DNA from: Bacteroidota bacterium
Lineage (GTDB): Bacteria > Bacteroidota > Bacteroidia > Cytophagales > Cytophagaceae
NCBI GenBank assembly: GCA_023392125.1
Contig: JAEVZS010000023.1
Location: forward strand, 98,290 to 162,289
Reading direction: 5' to 3'
Length of the DNA stretch: 64,000 nucleotides
Each line of letters starts with the position of its first letter. Position 1 is the stretch's first letter. The notes under the pieces were generated by a model that was given only the letters and a program-made list of their open reading frames with translations, was not told where the DNA came from and did not search any database. Position numbers and translations under genes: made by a program. This document shows positions 17,592 to 26,807 of the stretch, piece after piece.

Positions 17592-19280
17592 TTGCAAGCA
17601 GTACATAACATACCTGAAATCTGTGCCAGGCACGATATAAAACATGCGGTAATTTCACCCGGAAGCCGTTCTGCACCACTTACGATAGCTTTTGCCCGGC
17701 ACCCGCAGATAAAATGCACTGTTGCCGGAGACGAACGATCAGCTGCATTTATTGCGCTGGGTATGGCCATCCAGTCAGGGAATCCGGTTGTCCTGATATG
17801 TACTTCCGGATCAGCCGTTCTTAACTACTATCCTGCTGTTGCCGAAGCCTTTTATCAGAAAATCCCGCTGCTGATATTAACCGCAGACCGTCCGCCCGAA
17901 TGGATTGATCAGATGGATGGACAAACCATTCGTCAGAATGAAGTATACGGCAATCATGTAAAGGCTTCTTATACATTTCCTGAGAGCTATCAGCATATTG
18001 ACTCGGTATGGTATTCTGAACGTATACTTTCCGAGGCGATACTAACAACCCGAAGCTATCCGGCAGGTCCCGTTCATATCAATATTCCCCTGAGAGAGCC
18101 GTTTTATCCTGATCAGCCAATTGAGTACAGCCAAGACATTAAAATCATCAAAACATGGGAAGCCAAACTCTCTCTCAGCCGGGAAATCATTGCCGAACTT
18201 GACAAAACTCTTGAAAGTACAGCATCCATTCTTGTTATTGCCGGGCAGCATACTGAATCACTTACACCCGGATTTCACAAATCCCTGCAGTCCTTTACGG
18301 AAAAATATGGAGCAGTACTATTGGCCGAGCCATTAAGCAATTGTCAGAATACAGATACATGTATTACCAGTTTTGACCTTATCCTGTCCAATGTATCCAA
18401 CGAAGAAGCCCTGCTGTTAAAACCGGAACTGATCATTACTTTCGGAGATGCAATAGTTTCCAAAAGCCTGAAGCACTATATCCGTACTTCGGCTCCTCTG
18501 CACTGGCACATACAGCCTGGCGGGAAATCACCTGATCTGTTTCAGTGCCTGACCAATGTAATCCCGGTAAAAACCGGAGACTTTTTCAGCCTGTTTGAAG
18601 AAAAACCAAGAATTAATAAATCATATCCGCAGCTTTGGAATCATCTGGAGAAAAAATACACTGAAGCAAGGCAGCGCTTCTTTGAGAGGGAAAATACACT
18701 TTCCGAGCTGACCGCCATTCATGAAGTAATTCATACGATTCCGGAAAAAAGTATAGTCCATATCAGCAATAGCATGCCTATCCGATATATCAGCTATATC
18801 GGACTGGGCAACAAAGGGCTCAAAGCATTTTGCAACAGAGGAACCAGCGGCATTGACGGAGTAATCAGTACCGCAGCCGGTGCTGCTTCTGTTACAGATC
18901 AGTTTGTTACGGTCATTACCGGCGACATGGCGTTCTTTTATGACCGGAATGCGCTCTGGAATACCCTGAATCCCGCTAATTTAAGAATCGTTATTCTCAA
19001 CAACCACGGGGGCGGCATATTCAGAATGATCGAAGGCCCGGGCAGACAGCCCGAGCTGGAAAAATACTTTGTAACCGACCAGCCCCATTCTGCTGTCGGC
19101 TATGCGTACGAAAACAATCTCGATTATTATTTTTGCAAAGATCTGGAAATCCTTAAGCAGCAGTTGAAAAACTTTTACCAGCCATCTGAATACGCAAAAA
19201 TTCTGGAAATCGAAACAAACCCGGTAATTGATAAAGAAACCTTAAAAGAATATAAAAATATAGCCAATCATGACAAGTAA
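17592..19280 (+). CDS. menD: SEPHCHC synthase MenD (thiamine diphosphate enzyme)
   Basis: 562 residues from TTG 17592. The N-terminal motif ISPGSRSAPL and GDERSAAFIALGMA are typical of MenD. The C-terminal half has the ThDP/Mg site GDMAFFYDRNALWN ... NNHGGGIF. It joins isochorismate and 2-oxoglutarate. The frame stays open to another TTG at 17538, but those 18 extra residues show no family resemblance and would overlap menF. The start is therefore a judgement; both are non-ATG. It overlaps menB by 11 bp. Confidence 0.92.
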   Translation: MQAVHNIPEICARHDIKHAVISPGSRSAPLTIAFARHPQIKCTVAGDERSAAFIALGMAIQSGNPVVLICTSGSAVLNYYPAVAEAFYQKIPLLILTADRPPEWIDQMDGQTIRQNEVYGNHVKASYTFPESYQHIDSVWYSERILSEAILTTRSYPAGPVHINIPLREPFYPDQPIEYSQDIKIIKTWEAKLSLSREIIAELDKTLESTASILVIAGQHTESLTPGFHKSLQSFTEKYGAVLLAEPLSNCQNTDTCITSFDLILSNVSNEEALLLKPELIITFGDAIVSKSLKHYIRTSAPLHWHIQPGGKSPDLFQCLTNVIPVKTGDFFSLFEEKPRINKSYPQLWNHLEKKYTEARQRFFERENTLSELTAIHEVIHTIPEKSIVHISNSMPIRYISYIGLGNKGLKAFCNRGTSGIDGVISTAAGAASVTDQFVTVITGDMAFFYDRNALWNTLNPANLRIVILNNHGGGIFRMIEGPGRQPELEKYFVTDQPHSAVGYAYENNLDYYFCKDLEILKQQLKNFYQPSEYAKILEIETNPVIDKETLKEYKNIANHDK

Positions 19281-20094
19281 ATTTGACTGGAAAACTATAA
19301 AGGAATACGAGGAAATAAAGTTTGAGTACTTCGAAGGGATTGCAAAGATCAGCATCAACAGACCTCACGTACACAATGCTTTTACTCCTAAAACCGTACA
19401 GGAAATGTCTGAAGCCATGGAACTGGCAAGACAAGATCAGGAAGTAGGTGTAATCATACTGACCGGTGAAGGCGGAAAAGCATTCTGCAGTGGTGGAGAT
19501 CAGTCTGTAAGAGGCCATGGTGGCTATGTCGGAAACGATCAGGTTCCCAGACTTAACGTTTTGGATCTTCAGAAACAGATCCGCTCTGTTCCCAAGCCGG
19601 TAATCGCCATGGTGGCAGGATGGGCAATTGGCGGCGGCCATGTTTTGCATGTAGTCTGCGATCTGTCAATAGCCGCAGACAATGCCCGTTTCGGACAGAC
19701 AGGACCCAAAGTAGGCAGCTTCGACGGAGGATTCGGAGCTTCCTATCTGGCCAGGGTTGTAGGTCAAAAGAAAGCTCGTGAGATATGGTATCTTTGTGAT
19801 CAGTATGATGCGCAGGAAGCGCTGGATATGGGACTTGTAAACAAAGTTGTTCCGCTGGATAAACTGGAAGAGACAACCGTAGAATGGGCAAAAAAGATTC
19901 TGCAAAAGAGTCCGCTTGCATTAAGAATGTTAAAATGTGCCTTCAATGCTGAATTGGATGGTCAGGCCGGAATTCAGGAACTTGCCGGTAATGCAACATT
20001 ATTGTATTATCTGACAGAAGAAGCAAAAGAAGGAAAAAATGCATTTCTTGAAAAACGTACTCCCGATTTCTCGAAATATCCGAAATTTCCCTAA
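19270..20094 (+). CDS. menB: 1,4-dihydroxy-2-naphthoyl-CoA synthase MenB
   Basis: 274 residues of the crotonase fold. It contains the MenB-specific AFCSGGDQSVRG loop (~74-85) and the oxyanion-hole segment GWAIGGGHVLH (~117-127). It closes the naphthoquinone ring from o-succinylbenzoyl-CoA. The 11-bp overlap with menD suggests coupled translation. A strong terminator after the stop marks the end of this men operon. Confidence 0.96.
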   Translation: MTSKFDWKTIKEYEEIKFEYFEGIAKISINRPHVHNAFTPKTVQEMSEAMELARQDQEVGVIILTGEGGKAFCSGGDQSVRGHGGYVGNDQVPRLNVLDLQKQIRSVPKPVIAMVAGWAIGGGHVLHVVCDLSIAADNARFGQTGPKVGSFDGGFGASYLARVVGQKKAREIWYLCDQYDAQEALDMGLVNKVVPLDKLEETTVEWAKKILQKSPLALRMLKCAFNAELDGQAGIQELAGNATLLYYLTEEAKEGKNAFLEKRTPDFSKYPKFP

Positions 20095-20101
20095 TCATCA
20101 G

Positions 20102-20125
20102 AAGCCCCTCTCCGGGGCTTTTTTT
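20102..20125 (+). terminator. Rho-independent terminator after menB
   Basis: Stem AAGCCCC / GGGGCTT with a 5-nt loop followed by a T run, beginning 8 bp after the menB stop. Confidence 0.9.
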
Positions 20126-20181
20126 ATATTTCTTCCAACATGTCTCCGCTGCCCCGGTTATACAATGTAAAAGCACATAAG

Positions 20182-20394
20182 ATGAAAACTATATCTTACC
20201 TGATAGCCGGCTTACTTTGTATATTTGTGATTATCGCTTTTATGGTGACCAAAACAGAAATGTCTACCCTTGTCGGAATTGTTATCGGAGGTATCACCCT
20301 TGCCCTGATTCCCCTGATATTGCTAACCATACGAAAAGCACCGCGAAGAGATCCCAAGCATCAGGATTCTGACCGTTTTGACAGAAACCCGTGA
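20182..20394 (+). CDS. Small membrane protein, unknown
   Basis: 70 residues from the ATG at 20182. There are two hydrophobic spans (~4-23 and ~32-55) followed by a charged tail rich in R, D and K. The same frame extends to an ATG at 20140, but the short extension is polar and would overlap the menB terminator region. No family recognised. It lies directly upstream of a decayed gene. Confidence 0.55.
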   Translation: MKTISYLIAGLLCIFVIIAFMVTKTEMSTLVGIVIGGITLALIPLILLTIRKAPRRDPKHQDSDRFDRNP

Positions 20395-20418
20395 CAGGGA
20401 ATCTGATTCTAATGAAGA

Positions 20419-20923
20419 ATGAAAACACAGAGAAACTTTAAACAAACCCGCAGAGGAAGTTTTCGACTTTTTTAATAAAGCAGGCAATCTTACCAGAATC
20501 ACCCCGGAGAGCATCCGGTTTCAGATGCTTTCCGTTTCTGCTTCAATACAGACAGGAACAGAAATCAACTATAAGATTCTCATCCGGGGGATAAGCATAC
20601 CCCGGCAAACTCAGATCACAGCATTTAGCCTCAACGTTTATTTTTCAGACCGGCGTCCGTATTCATATTGAGAGCACCACCACCTGTTTCAGCCACCAAA
20701 ACGATCGCGAACCTTGATAGCCGATAACGTGTTCTATCATATACCAGGCCGGATCGTTGAACCTCTTCTTAATAAATTTCCGGTCAGGCCTAAACCCGAA
20801 GAAATATCGACTACAGACATAAAGAAAGTATCCGGCTTTTTAACAATTAAAATTAGCCGTATGCACAACAATACTGCCATGCAGTCGTACATGCTTCTAG
20901 AACAAACAATGGAACATTCCTGA
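20419..20923 (+). pseudogene. Decayed SRPBCC-family (YfcH/CDP-paratose-epimerase-associated type) gene
   Basis: From 20453 one frame reads EEVFDFFNKAGNLTRITPE, the classic N-terminal pattern of ligand-binding SRPBCC proteins. It runs on to SDRRPYSY, then a TGA where the family has Trp, then EHHHLF and later DNVFYHIPG, matching the WxHxHxF ... DxVxYxxP pattern. A fitting start, MKTQRNFKQT at 20419, is in another frame, so a frameshift or small deletion lies near 20450. The C-terminus no longer resembles the family. The intact gene would have been about 150 residues. I infer inactivation by at least one nonsense and one frameshift change. Confidence 0.65.
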
Positions 20924-20930
20924 TACAATT

Positions 20931-22568
20931 ATGGAAAAATTCATAGCTTTTTCAGCAGATAACTGGTGGTGGTTTTTTCCCGTTATCTTTGTGCTTTCAG
21001 TAGCAATCCACGATATATTCATTCAAAAAAAGCACACAATCAAACATAACTTTCCGGTCGTCGGGCACTTCCGGTACATGCTGGAACGCATCGGCCCCGA
21101 ATTGCGGCAATATATTGTTGCCAACAACCGTGAAGAGCTTCCCTTTAACCGTAGTCAGCGCTCCTGGATTTATGCCTCTTCAAAAAGAGAGAACAATTAT
21201 CAGAGCTTTGGGACTGATCAGGATATATATGCTCCGGGACATATTTTCATTCATCCGACCATGTTTCCGTTCAACGGCGGAAAAGATCATCCGAATACCA
21301 AAGACCCGTATTTTCTTCCGTGTGCCAAGATAATGGGCGCATACAACAAGCGTCGCCGTCCCTTCCGGCCATATTCTATTGTCAATATTTCCGGTATGAG
21401 CTACGGCTCTTTATCTTCCAATGCGGTAACAGCCCTTAACAAAGGCAGTCTGAAAGTAGGCTGCTATCAGAATACCGGAGAAGGTGGGCTTTCCCCCTTC
21501 CATCGTCACGGAGCTGACGTCATGTTTCACTTTGGTACCGGTTATTTTGGAGTAAGAGATGCAAACGGCAACTTTTCATTTGAGCGGATGGAAGCGCTTA
21601 TAAAGGAAAATCCTTTTATCAGAGCCATTGAAGTAAAGCTTTCGCAGGGAGCCAAACCCGGTAAAGGTGGTGTCTTGCCCGCTTCAAAGATTACAAAAGA
21701 GATTTCCGAAATCCGTGGAGTTCCCATGGGGCAGGATGCGCTTTCTCCTTCCACCCACTCGGCTTTTTCCAACATACGGGAAATGTTCGATTTTCTTGAA
21801 AAAATTGCCGATGTAACCGGACTGCCGGTCGGATTTAAATCCGCAGTCGGGAAAATGGAAATGTGGGAAGAGCTAACCGACCTGATGCTTGAGACCGGAA
21901 AAGGTCCCGATTTTATAACAATCGATGGTGGTGAAGGCGGCACAGGAGCTGCTCCTCCCGCATTTGCCGATCACGTTTCGCTACCGTTTATATACGCATT
22001 CAGCAATGTATACAAAATCTTTGCAAAAAAAGGACTTGCCGAGCGGGTCGTTTTTATCGGAAGCGGCAAACTGGGGTTGCCGGCAAAAGCCATGATGGCC
22101 TTTGCCATGGGTTGCGATATTGTCGCAGTAGCCCGGGAAGCGATGATGTCCATTGGCTGTATTCAGGCACAGTCATGCCATACCAATACCTGTCCGGCCG
22201 GAGTGGCAACTCAGAATAAATGGCTGGCTGCCGGACTTGATCCGACACTAAAATCCGACAGAGCCGCCAACTATATACGCACACTCCGAAAAGAAATCCT
22301 TGAAATCACACATGCCTGCGGGTACGAGCATCCGTGTCAGCTGACTATGAACGATGTCGATATAAGTATGGGAGACAACAACCTGACCCAGACACTTAGA
22401 AACACATATCATTACGACAAGGAAATGGTCCGTTTCAAGAATATGCAGTCTCTTCTGACCTGTGAGTATCTGGGCGGGCCCGGTCCGCTAAAAACTGCTG
22501 ACAGCAAATCGAAGCTTACCGGACATGGTATTGGCAGCCTGTCAACTGAACCGGAAGAAGTTGTCTGA
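20931..22568 (+). CDS. FMN-binding glutamate synthase-like protein
   Basis: 545 residues. An N-terminal membrane segment (residues ~12-30) precedes a long FMN/iron-sulfur domain like the central part of glutamate synthase: SQGAKPGKGGVLP, the IDGGEGGTGAAP flavin loop, and a Cys cluster near CIQAQSCHTNTCPAGVATQ. The glutamine amidotransferase domain of true GltB is absent, so this belongs to the stand-alone class of uncertain substrate. It is followed by a strong terminator. Confidence 0.9.
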   Translation: MEKFIAFSADNWWWFFPVIFVLSVAIHDIFIQKKHTIKHNFPVVGHFRYMLERIGPELRQYIVANNREELPFNRSQRSWIYASSKRENNYQSFGTDQDIYAPGHIFIHPTMFPFNGGKDHPNTKDPYFLPCAKIMGAYNKRRRPFRPYSIVNISGMSYGSLSSNAVTALNKGSLKVGCYQNTGEGGLSPFHRHGADVMFHFGTGYFGVRDANGNFSFERMEALIKENPFIRAIEVKLSQGAKPGKGGVLPASKITKEISEIRGVPMGQDALSPSTHSAFSNIREMFDFLEKIADVTGLPVGFKSAVGKMEMWEELTDLMLETGKGPDFITIDGGEGGTGAAPPAFADHVSLPFIYAFSNVYKIFAKKGLAERVVFIGSGKLGLPAKAMMAFAMGCDIVAVAREAMMSIGCIQAQSCHTNTCPAGVATQNKWLAAGLDPTLKSDRAANYIRTLRKEILEITHACGYEHPCQLTMNDVDISMGDNNLTQTLRNTYHYDKEMVRFKNMQSLLTCEYLGGPGPLKTADSKSKLTGHGIGSLSTEPEEVV

Positions 22569-22594
22569 TTTTTAAAATCAGGAAAAGCTAAACC

Positions 22595-22626
22595 GGCGGG
22601 AAGATTCATTCCCGCCTTTTCTTTTT
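22595..22626 (+). terminator. Rho-independent terminator
   Basis: Perfect 8-bp stem GGCGGGAA / TTCCCGCC, 6-nt loop, then a T-rich run. The next gene's ATG starts right after it. Confidence 0.88.
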
Positions 22627-23193
22627 ATGGATGTATTTCGCACTTTTTTGGAAAACATATCGCCTCTCACCACTTTTGAGGCAGATCTTCTCCTTGAATC
22701 CTGGGACCTGGTATCCTGTCAGAAAAAAGGAATAATCGCCCGTGAAGGAGTGCACGAAAAATATATATACTTCGTCCTCGAAGGAATACAGCGTGCATAC
22801 TATCTGAAAGAAGGCAAGGAAATCACTATAGTCTTTACCTATTATCCGTCTTTTTGCGGCAACTTTGATTCGCTGCTAACCCGCACGCCTTCTCTCTATT
22901 TTATCGAAGCCATTACAGAAAGCAGCCTGTTGCGAAGAAATTATAAAGAAGTAGAAGAGCTGGCAGCCAGATACCCCGGTATCAATACGCTGCTTCGCAA
23001 AGCAACAGAAGCAGCCCTGGTCGGAGTCAACAGAAAACATTATGAGCTTCTTGCGCTGACCATGGAAGAAAAGTTTGAATCCTTTTACAATCGCAGCGCT
23101 CACCTTATCAATCAGATACCTCATAAATATATTGCCTCTTATCTGGGTATTGATCCGACAAACTTTAGTAAAATCCTGAAAAAGTACCGGTAG
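22627..23193 (+). CDS. Crp/Fnr-family transcriptional regulator
   Basis: 188 residues. Residues ~1-120 form a cyclic-nucleotide-binding-type beta barrel. The C-terminal ~50 residues end with IPHKYIASYLGIDPTNFSKI, a helix-turn-helix. This is the short Bacteroidota group often annotated as Crp/Fnr or cNMP-binding regulators; there are no FNR-type iron-sulfur cysteines at the N-terminus. A TTGGT-N4-ACCAA palindrome lies 10 bp after the stop. Confidence 0.87.
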   Translation: MDVFRTFLENISPLTTFEADLLLESWDLVSCQKKGIIAREGVHEKYIYFVLEGIQRAYYLKEGKEITIVFTYYPSFCGNFDSLLTRTPSLYFIEAITESSLLRRNYKEVEELAARYPGINTLLRKATEAALVGVNRKHYELLALTMEEKFESFYNRSAHLINQIPHKYIASYLGIDPTNFSKILKKYR

Positions 23194-23200
23194 TCTATAC

Positions 23201-23218
23201 TCTTGGTCTATACCAAGA
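23201..23218. promoter_or_regulatory. Palindrome resembling a Crp/Fnr-type operator
   Basis: TCTTGGT and ACCAAGA flank a 4-nt centre. The half-sites TTGGT-N4-ACCAA have the same geometry as the FNR box TTGAT-N4-ATCAA. It lies between the Crp-type gene and the DinB-like gene, about 40 bp before the latter's ATG. A transcript hairpin is the alternative reading. Confidence 0.4.
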
Positions 23219-23258
23219 ATGCCTATTTTCCAGTTCTGTACTTTTATTGAAAAAAAAT

Positions 23259-23837
23259 ATGAAAGCAACTCAAAAGGATGTGATCCGGGAACTAAGTGCT
23301 ATGACAACCCGGATTGTTGAAAGTGCAACGTCATATACACTTCTTGATGACTCCATGCTCTTTGAACGTCTGGCACCGCAAAAATGGTCGATGGCAGAAT
23401 GTCTTGAGCACCTGAATCTGTATGGAGATTTTTATATACCGGTAATACGTGATTTTATTTCAGAACATTCCGACGTGCATCCCAGGCGCGTTTTTCAATC
23501 CGGTTTCTGGGGCAACTATTTTGCAAAGAGTATGAAAGTCAATCAGGCAGGAACTCCGGCTATGAAGATGAAGACGTTTAAAGATAAGAACCCGATCGGC
23601 ATGACGATAGATCGCTCTGTTCTGGAACGCTTTATCAGGCAGCAGGAAAATTATCTGGAATTATTGACTCTGGCAGATCGTATCGATATCAATTTAAAGG
23701 GAATCCCGATCACTATAACCGGACTGATCAGACTCAGACTTGGTGATGCGCTCCGCTTCACTATATATCACAATGAAAGACACTGGATCCAGGCAGAAAG
23801 AACCCAAGCAGAGCTTATAAAACAAAAGCGGGGATGA
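23259..23837 (+). CDS. DinB-like (DinB_2) four-helix protein
   Basis: 192 residues from the ATG at 23259; a TTG four codons earlier also opens the frame. It has the DinB/YfiT pattern: KWSMAECLEHLNLYG near residue 42, a second His region, and YHNERHWIQAERT near the end. The three His can hold a metal ion. Members include thiol-dependent transferases and stress proteins; the partner thiol is unknown here. A strong hairpin follows the stop. Confidence 0.82.
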   Translation: MKATQKDVIRELSAMTTRIVESATSYTLLDDSMLFERLAPQKWSMAECLEHLNLYGDFYIPVIRDFISEHSDVHPRRVFQSGFWGNYFAKSMKVNQAGTPAMKMKTFKDKNPIGMTIDRSVLERFIRQQENYLELLTLADRIDINLKGIPITITGLIRLRLGDALRFTIYHNERHWIQAERTQAELIKQKRG

Positions 23838-23850
23838 ATCCCCGCTTTTT
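23824..23850. terminator. Bidirectional terminator between convergent genes
   Basis: Stem AGCGGGGA / TCCCCGCT with a TGAA-type loop, A-rich on the left and T-rich on the right. It overlaps the end of the DinB-like gene and serves the convergent ROK gene on the other strand. Confidence 0.85.
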
Positions 23851-23878
23851 ATTTTTAGTATAGTTATACACGAATGTA

Positions 23879-24805
23879 CTACGATACCTTTGTACCGGAA
23901 TCAATACTGATTTCTTCCATAAGCAAGCCCGCCGCTCCCAGAATCCCAACCTGATTGGTCAGATGCGCCTGAGCAATGATCAGCTTGTCTGTATAGTACG
24001 AAGGCATATATTTTTCGATTGTTTTTCTGGTCATTGGCTCAATGAATCTGAATGCTCCTGCTATCCCACCACCCAGCAAAATAGTATTGATATCCAGCAC
24101 ACGAATCACGGAAACCAGATTCTGCCCCAGCTTCTCTCCGACAAAATCAAATACGGAAACAGCAAAAGCATCACCTTCCGAAGCCGCCTCAAAAATTGAC
24201 TTAGGAGTAATTTCCTTTCCGACAAGTACACTTGAAGGTTTTTCTTTCTCGATTCTGGCCAGTGTATAGTTTATTATATGCTGAATTCCGATATTCTGCT
24301 CCAGCGATTTACCATCTTCAAGAAGCATATGACCTATTTCCATTCCATTGCCTCTTGCTCCCAGAAAGAGCTTTTTATTAATCACCGCTCCACTTCCTAC
24401 TCCCGTACCAAGTGTAACAAGAACAAAATTATCCAGTCCCTTAATATTACCAAAATACAACTCACCGATGGTTGCACACTTGGCATCATTCTCAATCTTA
24501 ACCGGAAGCTTTGGAAACTCTGCGTTCAGGATATCAACAATTGACAAGTCGTATACAGCCGGTATATTGGGAAGCAGAATGACTTTCTTACGATCTACAG
24601 ACAGTAAACCGGGCCAGCCAATGCCCACTCCTTTGATCTCAGGAACAAGGTTCAGATATTCTTTTATTCCGGCCTTAAGAGAATCAACAAATCCATCCGC
24701 AACCCATTTTGCAGTATCAAATGCTTTAACGCGGCTTATTTCTCCTTCCGGAGAAACGACTCCAAATTTAACGGTAGTACCGCCAACATCAATTCCTAGT
24801 ATCAT
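23879..24805 (-). CDS. ROK-family sugar kinase / glucokinase-like
   Basis: 308 residues with the ATP-binding DVGGTTVKFG at the N-terminus, the catalytic ENDAKCATIGE near 104-114, and LGTGVGSG. The usual ROK CxCGxxGC zinc motif is absent: after GHMLLEDGK the sequence goes straight on. This resembles the zinc-less ROK group that includes polyphosphate/ATP glucokinases. Glucose or another hexose is the likely substrate. Confidence 0.88.
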   Translation of the reverse strand: MILGIDVGGTTVKFGVVSPEGEISRVKAFDTAKWVADGFVDSLKAGIKEYLNLVPEIKGVGIGWPGLLSVDRKKVILLPNIPAVYDLSIVDILNAEFPKLPVKIENDAKCATIGELYFGNIKGLDNFVLVTLGTGVGSGAVINKKLFLGARGNGMEIGHMLLEDGKSLEQNIGIQHIINYTLARIEKEKPSSVLVGKEITPKSIFEAASEGDAFAVSVFDFVGEKLGQNLVSVIRVLDINTILLGGGIAGAFRFIEPMTRKTIEKYMPSYYTDKLIIAQAHLTNQVGILGAAGLLMEEISIDSGTKVS

Positions 24806-24998
24806 TCGCGCAAATTAATGAGATTTCAAGAAAAAATAAAAATCGGGTATAAAATAACTTCATTTTGTACAATTGGGTTTAAAGAAAACACACAAATGTT
24901 TCTGATTTTTATTTGATAGCACATGCAATGAAAGCCCTATAAAACATGTTTTAAATAAACAGAAAACTTACGTATCTTAAACTATTCAATCATTCAAG

Positions 24999-26099
24999 GT
25001 GAAAACAGACTTTTCAGATCAGATAGTTTTTCTAAATCCTGAAATTTATACCAATCATGGCATAAACTTTCATATGTACAAAGATGCTATTCTTCGCTTC
25101 AGGGATCAATGGTTTCTCAGTACTCCGCCTCCTTTTCAGATTCAGACTTCGGGATCAACCGGAAAGCCTAAAACAATCGAAATAAGCAAAGAGCAAATGG
25201 AAGCAAGCGCTTCTATGACCGGGCAAGCTCTGGGTCTTACAAGTTCGGACCATGCGCTTGTCTGTCTTAACACCCAGTATATTGCCGGCAAAATGATGCT
25301 TGCAAGAGCTTTCACCATTGGTATGACGGCTTACATTTTACCACCGGTTGCTAATCCGTTCAAAAACATTACGAAATCACTCTCAATCAGCTTTACCGCT
25401 ATGGTTCCCTACCAGATGAAAACAACGCTAGAGGAATCACCGGATAAAATAGGAGTACTGAACCAGATGAAAGCAATATTGCTCGGAGGCGCTCCGGTCG
25501 GTCATCAGCTGGAAGAATCCTTGCAAAACATTGAGGCTCCGGTATACAGTACATATGGCATGACCGAGACAGTGTCACATATTGCTTTACGAAGGCTAAA
25601 CGGCAGAAATGCATCGCCTGTTTACACTGTCCTTCCCGGAATTTCGATAGGTCTGGATGAGCGCAGCTGCCTTACAATCAAAGGGCCGGTGACAAGAGAT
25701 GAGACTATAATCACTAACGACATTGTAAAATTAATCCCGCCAAGACAATTTATATGGACAGGCCGGATAGACAACATAATAAATTCCGGAGGTGTAAAAA
25801 TTCAGATCGAAGAGCTGGAAAGTTCAATATCCGGCATTTTCAATACATTGGGCTATACCAACCGGTTTATGGTGACCGGTATACCCGACAATTGCTTCGG
25901 AACTTCAGTGGTTCTTCTGATCGAAGGAATTTTTGCGGAAGATCAAAAAAACAGGCTCTATCATGAGCTGATCCAAACAGTATCAAAATATGAAGTACCC
26001 AAAAAAATATTTCTGATACCGGAGTTTTCAGAAACCGCAACGGGTAAAATTGACCGGATTGCCACAACCGGTCTTATATTTACACAAACACCTGCATAA
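24999..26099 (+). CDS. menE: o-succinylbenzoate-CoA ligase MenE
   Basis: 366 residues, the short Bacteroidota form. It is an acyl-adenylating enzyme with the P-loop TSGSTGKPKTIEISKEQ (~52-68), YGMTETVSH (~186-194) and a C-terminal TGKIDR with the catalytic Lys. It activates o-succinylbenzoate for MenB. The start is GTG at 24999. It lies ~4.9 kb from menB, separated by non-men genes and terminators, so it is a separate transcript. The men context supports MenE over a generic AMP-dependent ligase. Confidence 0.88.
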   Translation: MKTDFSDQIVFLNPEIYTNHGINFHMYKDAILRFRDQWFLSTPPPFQIQTSGSTGKPKTIEISKEQMEASASMTGQALGLTSSDHALVCLNTQYIAGKMMLARAFTIGMTAYILPPVANPFKNITKSLSISFTAMVPYQMKTTLEESPDKIGVLNQMKAILLGGAPVGHQLEESLQNIEAPVYSTYGMTETVSHIALRRLNGRNASPVYTVLPGISIGLDERSCLTIKGPVTRDETIITNDIVKLIPPRQFIWTGRIDNIINSGGVKIQIEELESSISGIFNTLGYTNRFMVTGIPDNCFGTSVVLLIEGIFAEDQKNRLYHELIQTVSKYEVPKKIFLIPEFSETATGKIDRIATTGLIFTQTPA

Positions 26100-26145
26100 G
26101 AATACTTTTCTCATGCAGGTGCTCATTCCTATCAGCAGGTAAATT

Positions 26146-26682
26146 TTAACGAATTTTTTTCAGCAAGCCTTCACAAATCACTTTCTTGTCAATGACCAAA
26201 GGCTCTTTAAGCACATCTAGTGAATAAAAATAGTCTACAGTTTCATAATCGGTTATTCTCAATCCAAATACCGGGAAGCCCCAGTCATCACCCAAGTGAC
26301 TGTTTTTAACCGAATCCGAATCAATGAATTCGAAATCCAAGGTTTCAATCATCACCGGATCTACCTTCTTCTGCTGCAGAAAAACAATTACATCTTTCTT
26401 GATATCTTCCATAAACTGATTGGTAAGATCTTCTTTTTTTACCTCGATTATCTTCTCCCGAAAATCGTAATATTCATCAAAAAGCTCATTTAAAAGATCC
26501 TCTGCAAACTCTTCTGAATCCAGAGACTTCTCACTTTGAAATTTTTTACTTATCAGCTCTGATCCCCACAACTTCAGAACCAGCATATTCTCGATAGTAA
26601 CAATCTGAAAATCTTTAGGATGAAGTCTTATGCCGGTTTCGTCCAGAATAGTAGTAATAATTTTGCTCTTTAACCCTTTCAT
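26146..26682 (-). CDS. Unrecognised acidic protein
   Basis: 178 residues, no signal peptide or membrane segment, many Asp, Glu and Lys, and several VxxL-type helical stretches. Residues ~60-110 are strongly charged and could be a coiled helix. No motif known to me. It converges with menE (a 9-bp arm hairpin CACCTGCAT / ATGCAGGTG at 26089-26121 separates them) and is divergent from another unknown acidic protein. Confidence 0.7.
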   Translation of the reverse strand: MKGLKSKIITTILDETGIRLHPKDFQIVTIENMLVLKLWGSELISKKFQSEKSLDSEEFAEDLLNELFDEYYDFREKIIEVKKEDLTNQFMEDIKKDVIVFLQQKKVDPVMIETLDFEFIDSDSVKNSHLGDDWGFPVFGLRITDYETVDYFYSLDVLKEPLVIDKKVICEGLLKKIR

Positions 26683-26807
26683 TTATTTGTACAAAAAAGA
26701 AATATGAAAAACAAACATAAAAAAAAGGATTAACTTTAAAAGAAATATTTTAAAAAATGATAGAATCAGTCCCATATTTGCACTAACCCAAACCAGAAAT
26801 CCGAACA

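Noticed and set aside
20714..20923. A separate 69-residue gene in the plus frame
   Set aside because: It continues the SRPBCC remnant in the same frame after the TGA, so it is the tail of a pseudogene.
20419..20923. Selenocysteine or stop read-through at the SRPBCC TGA
   Set aside because: A separate frameshift near 20450 and a diverged C-terminus point to decay, and no SECIS-like hairpin was seen after the TGA.
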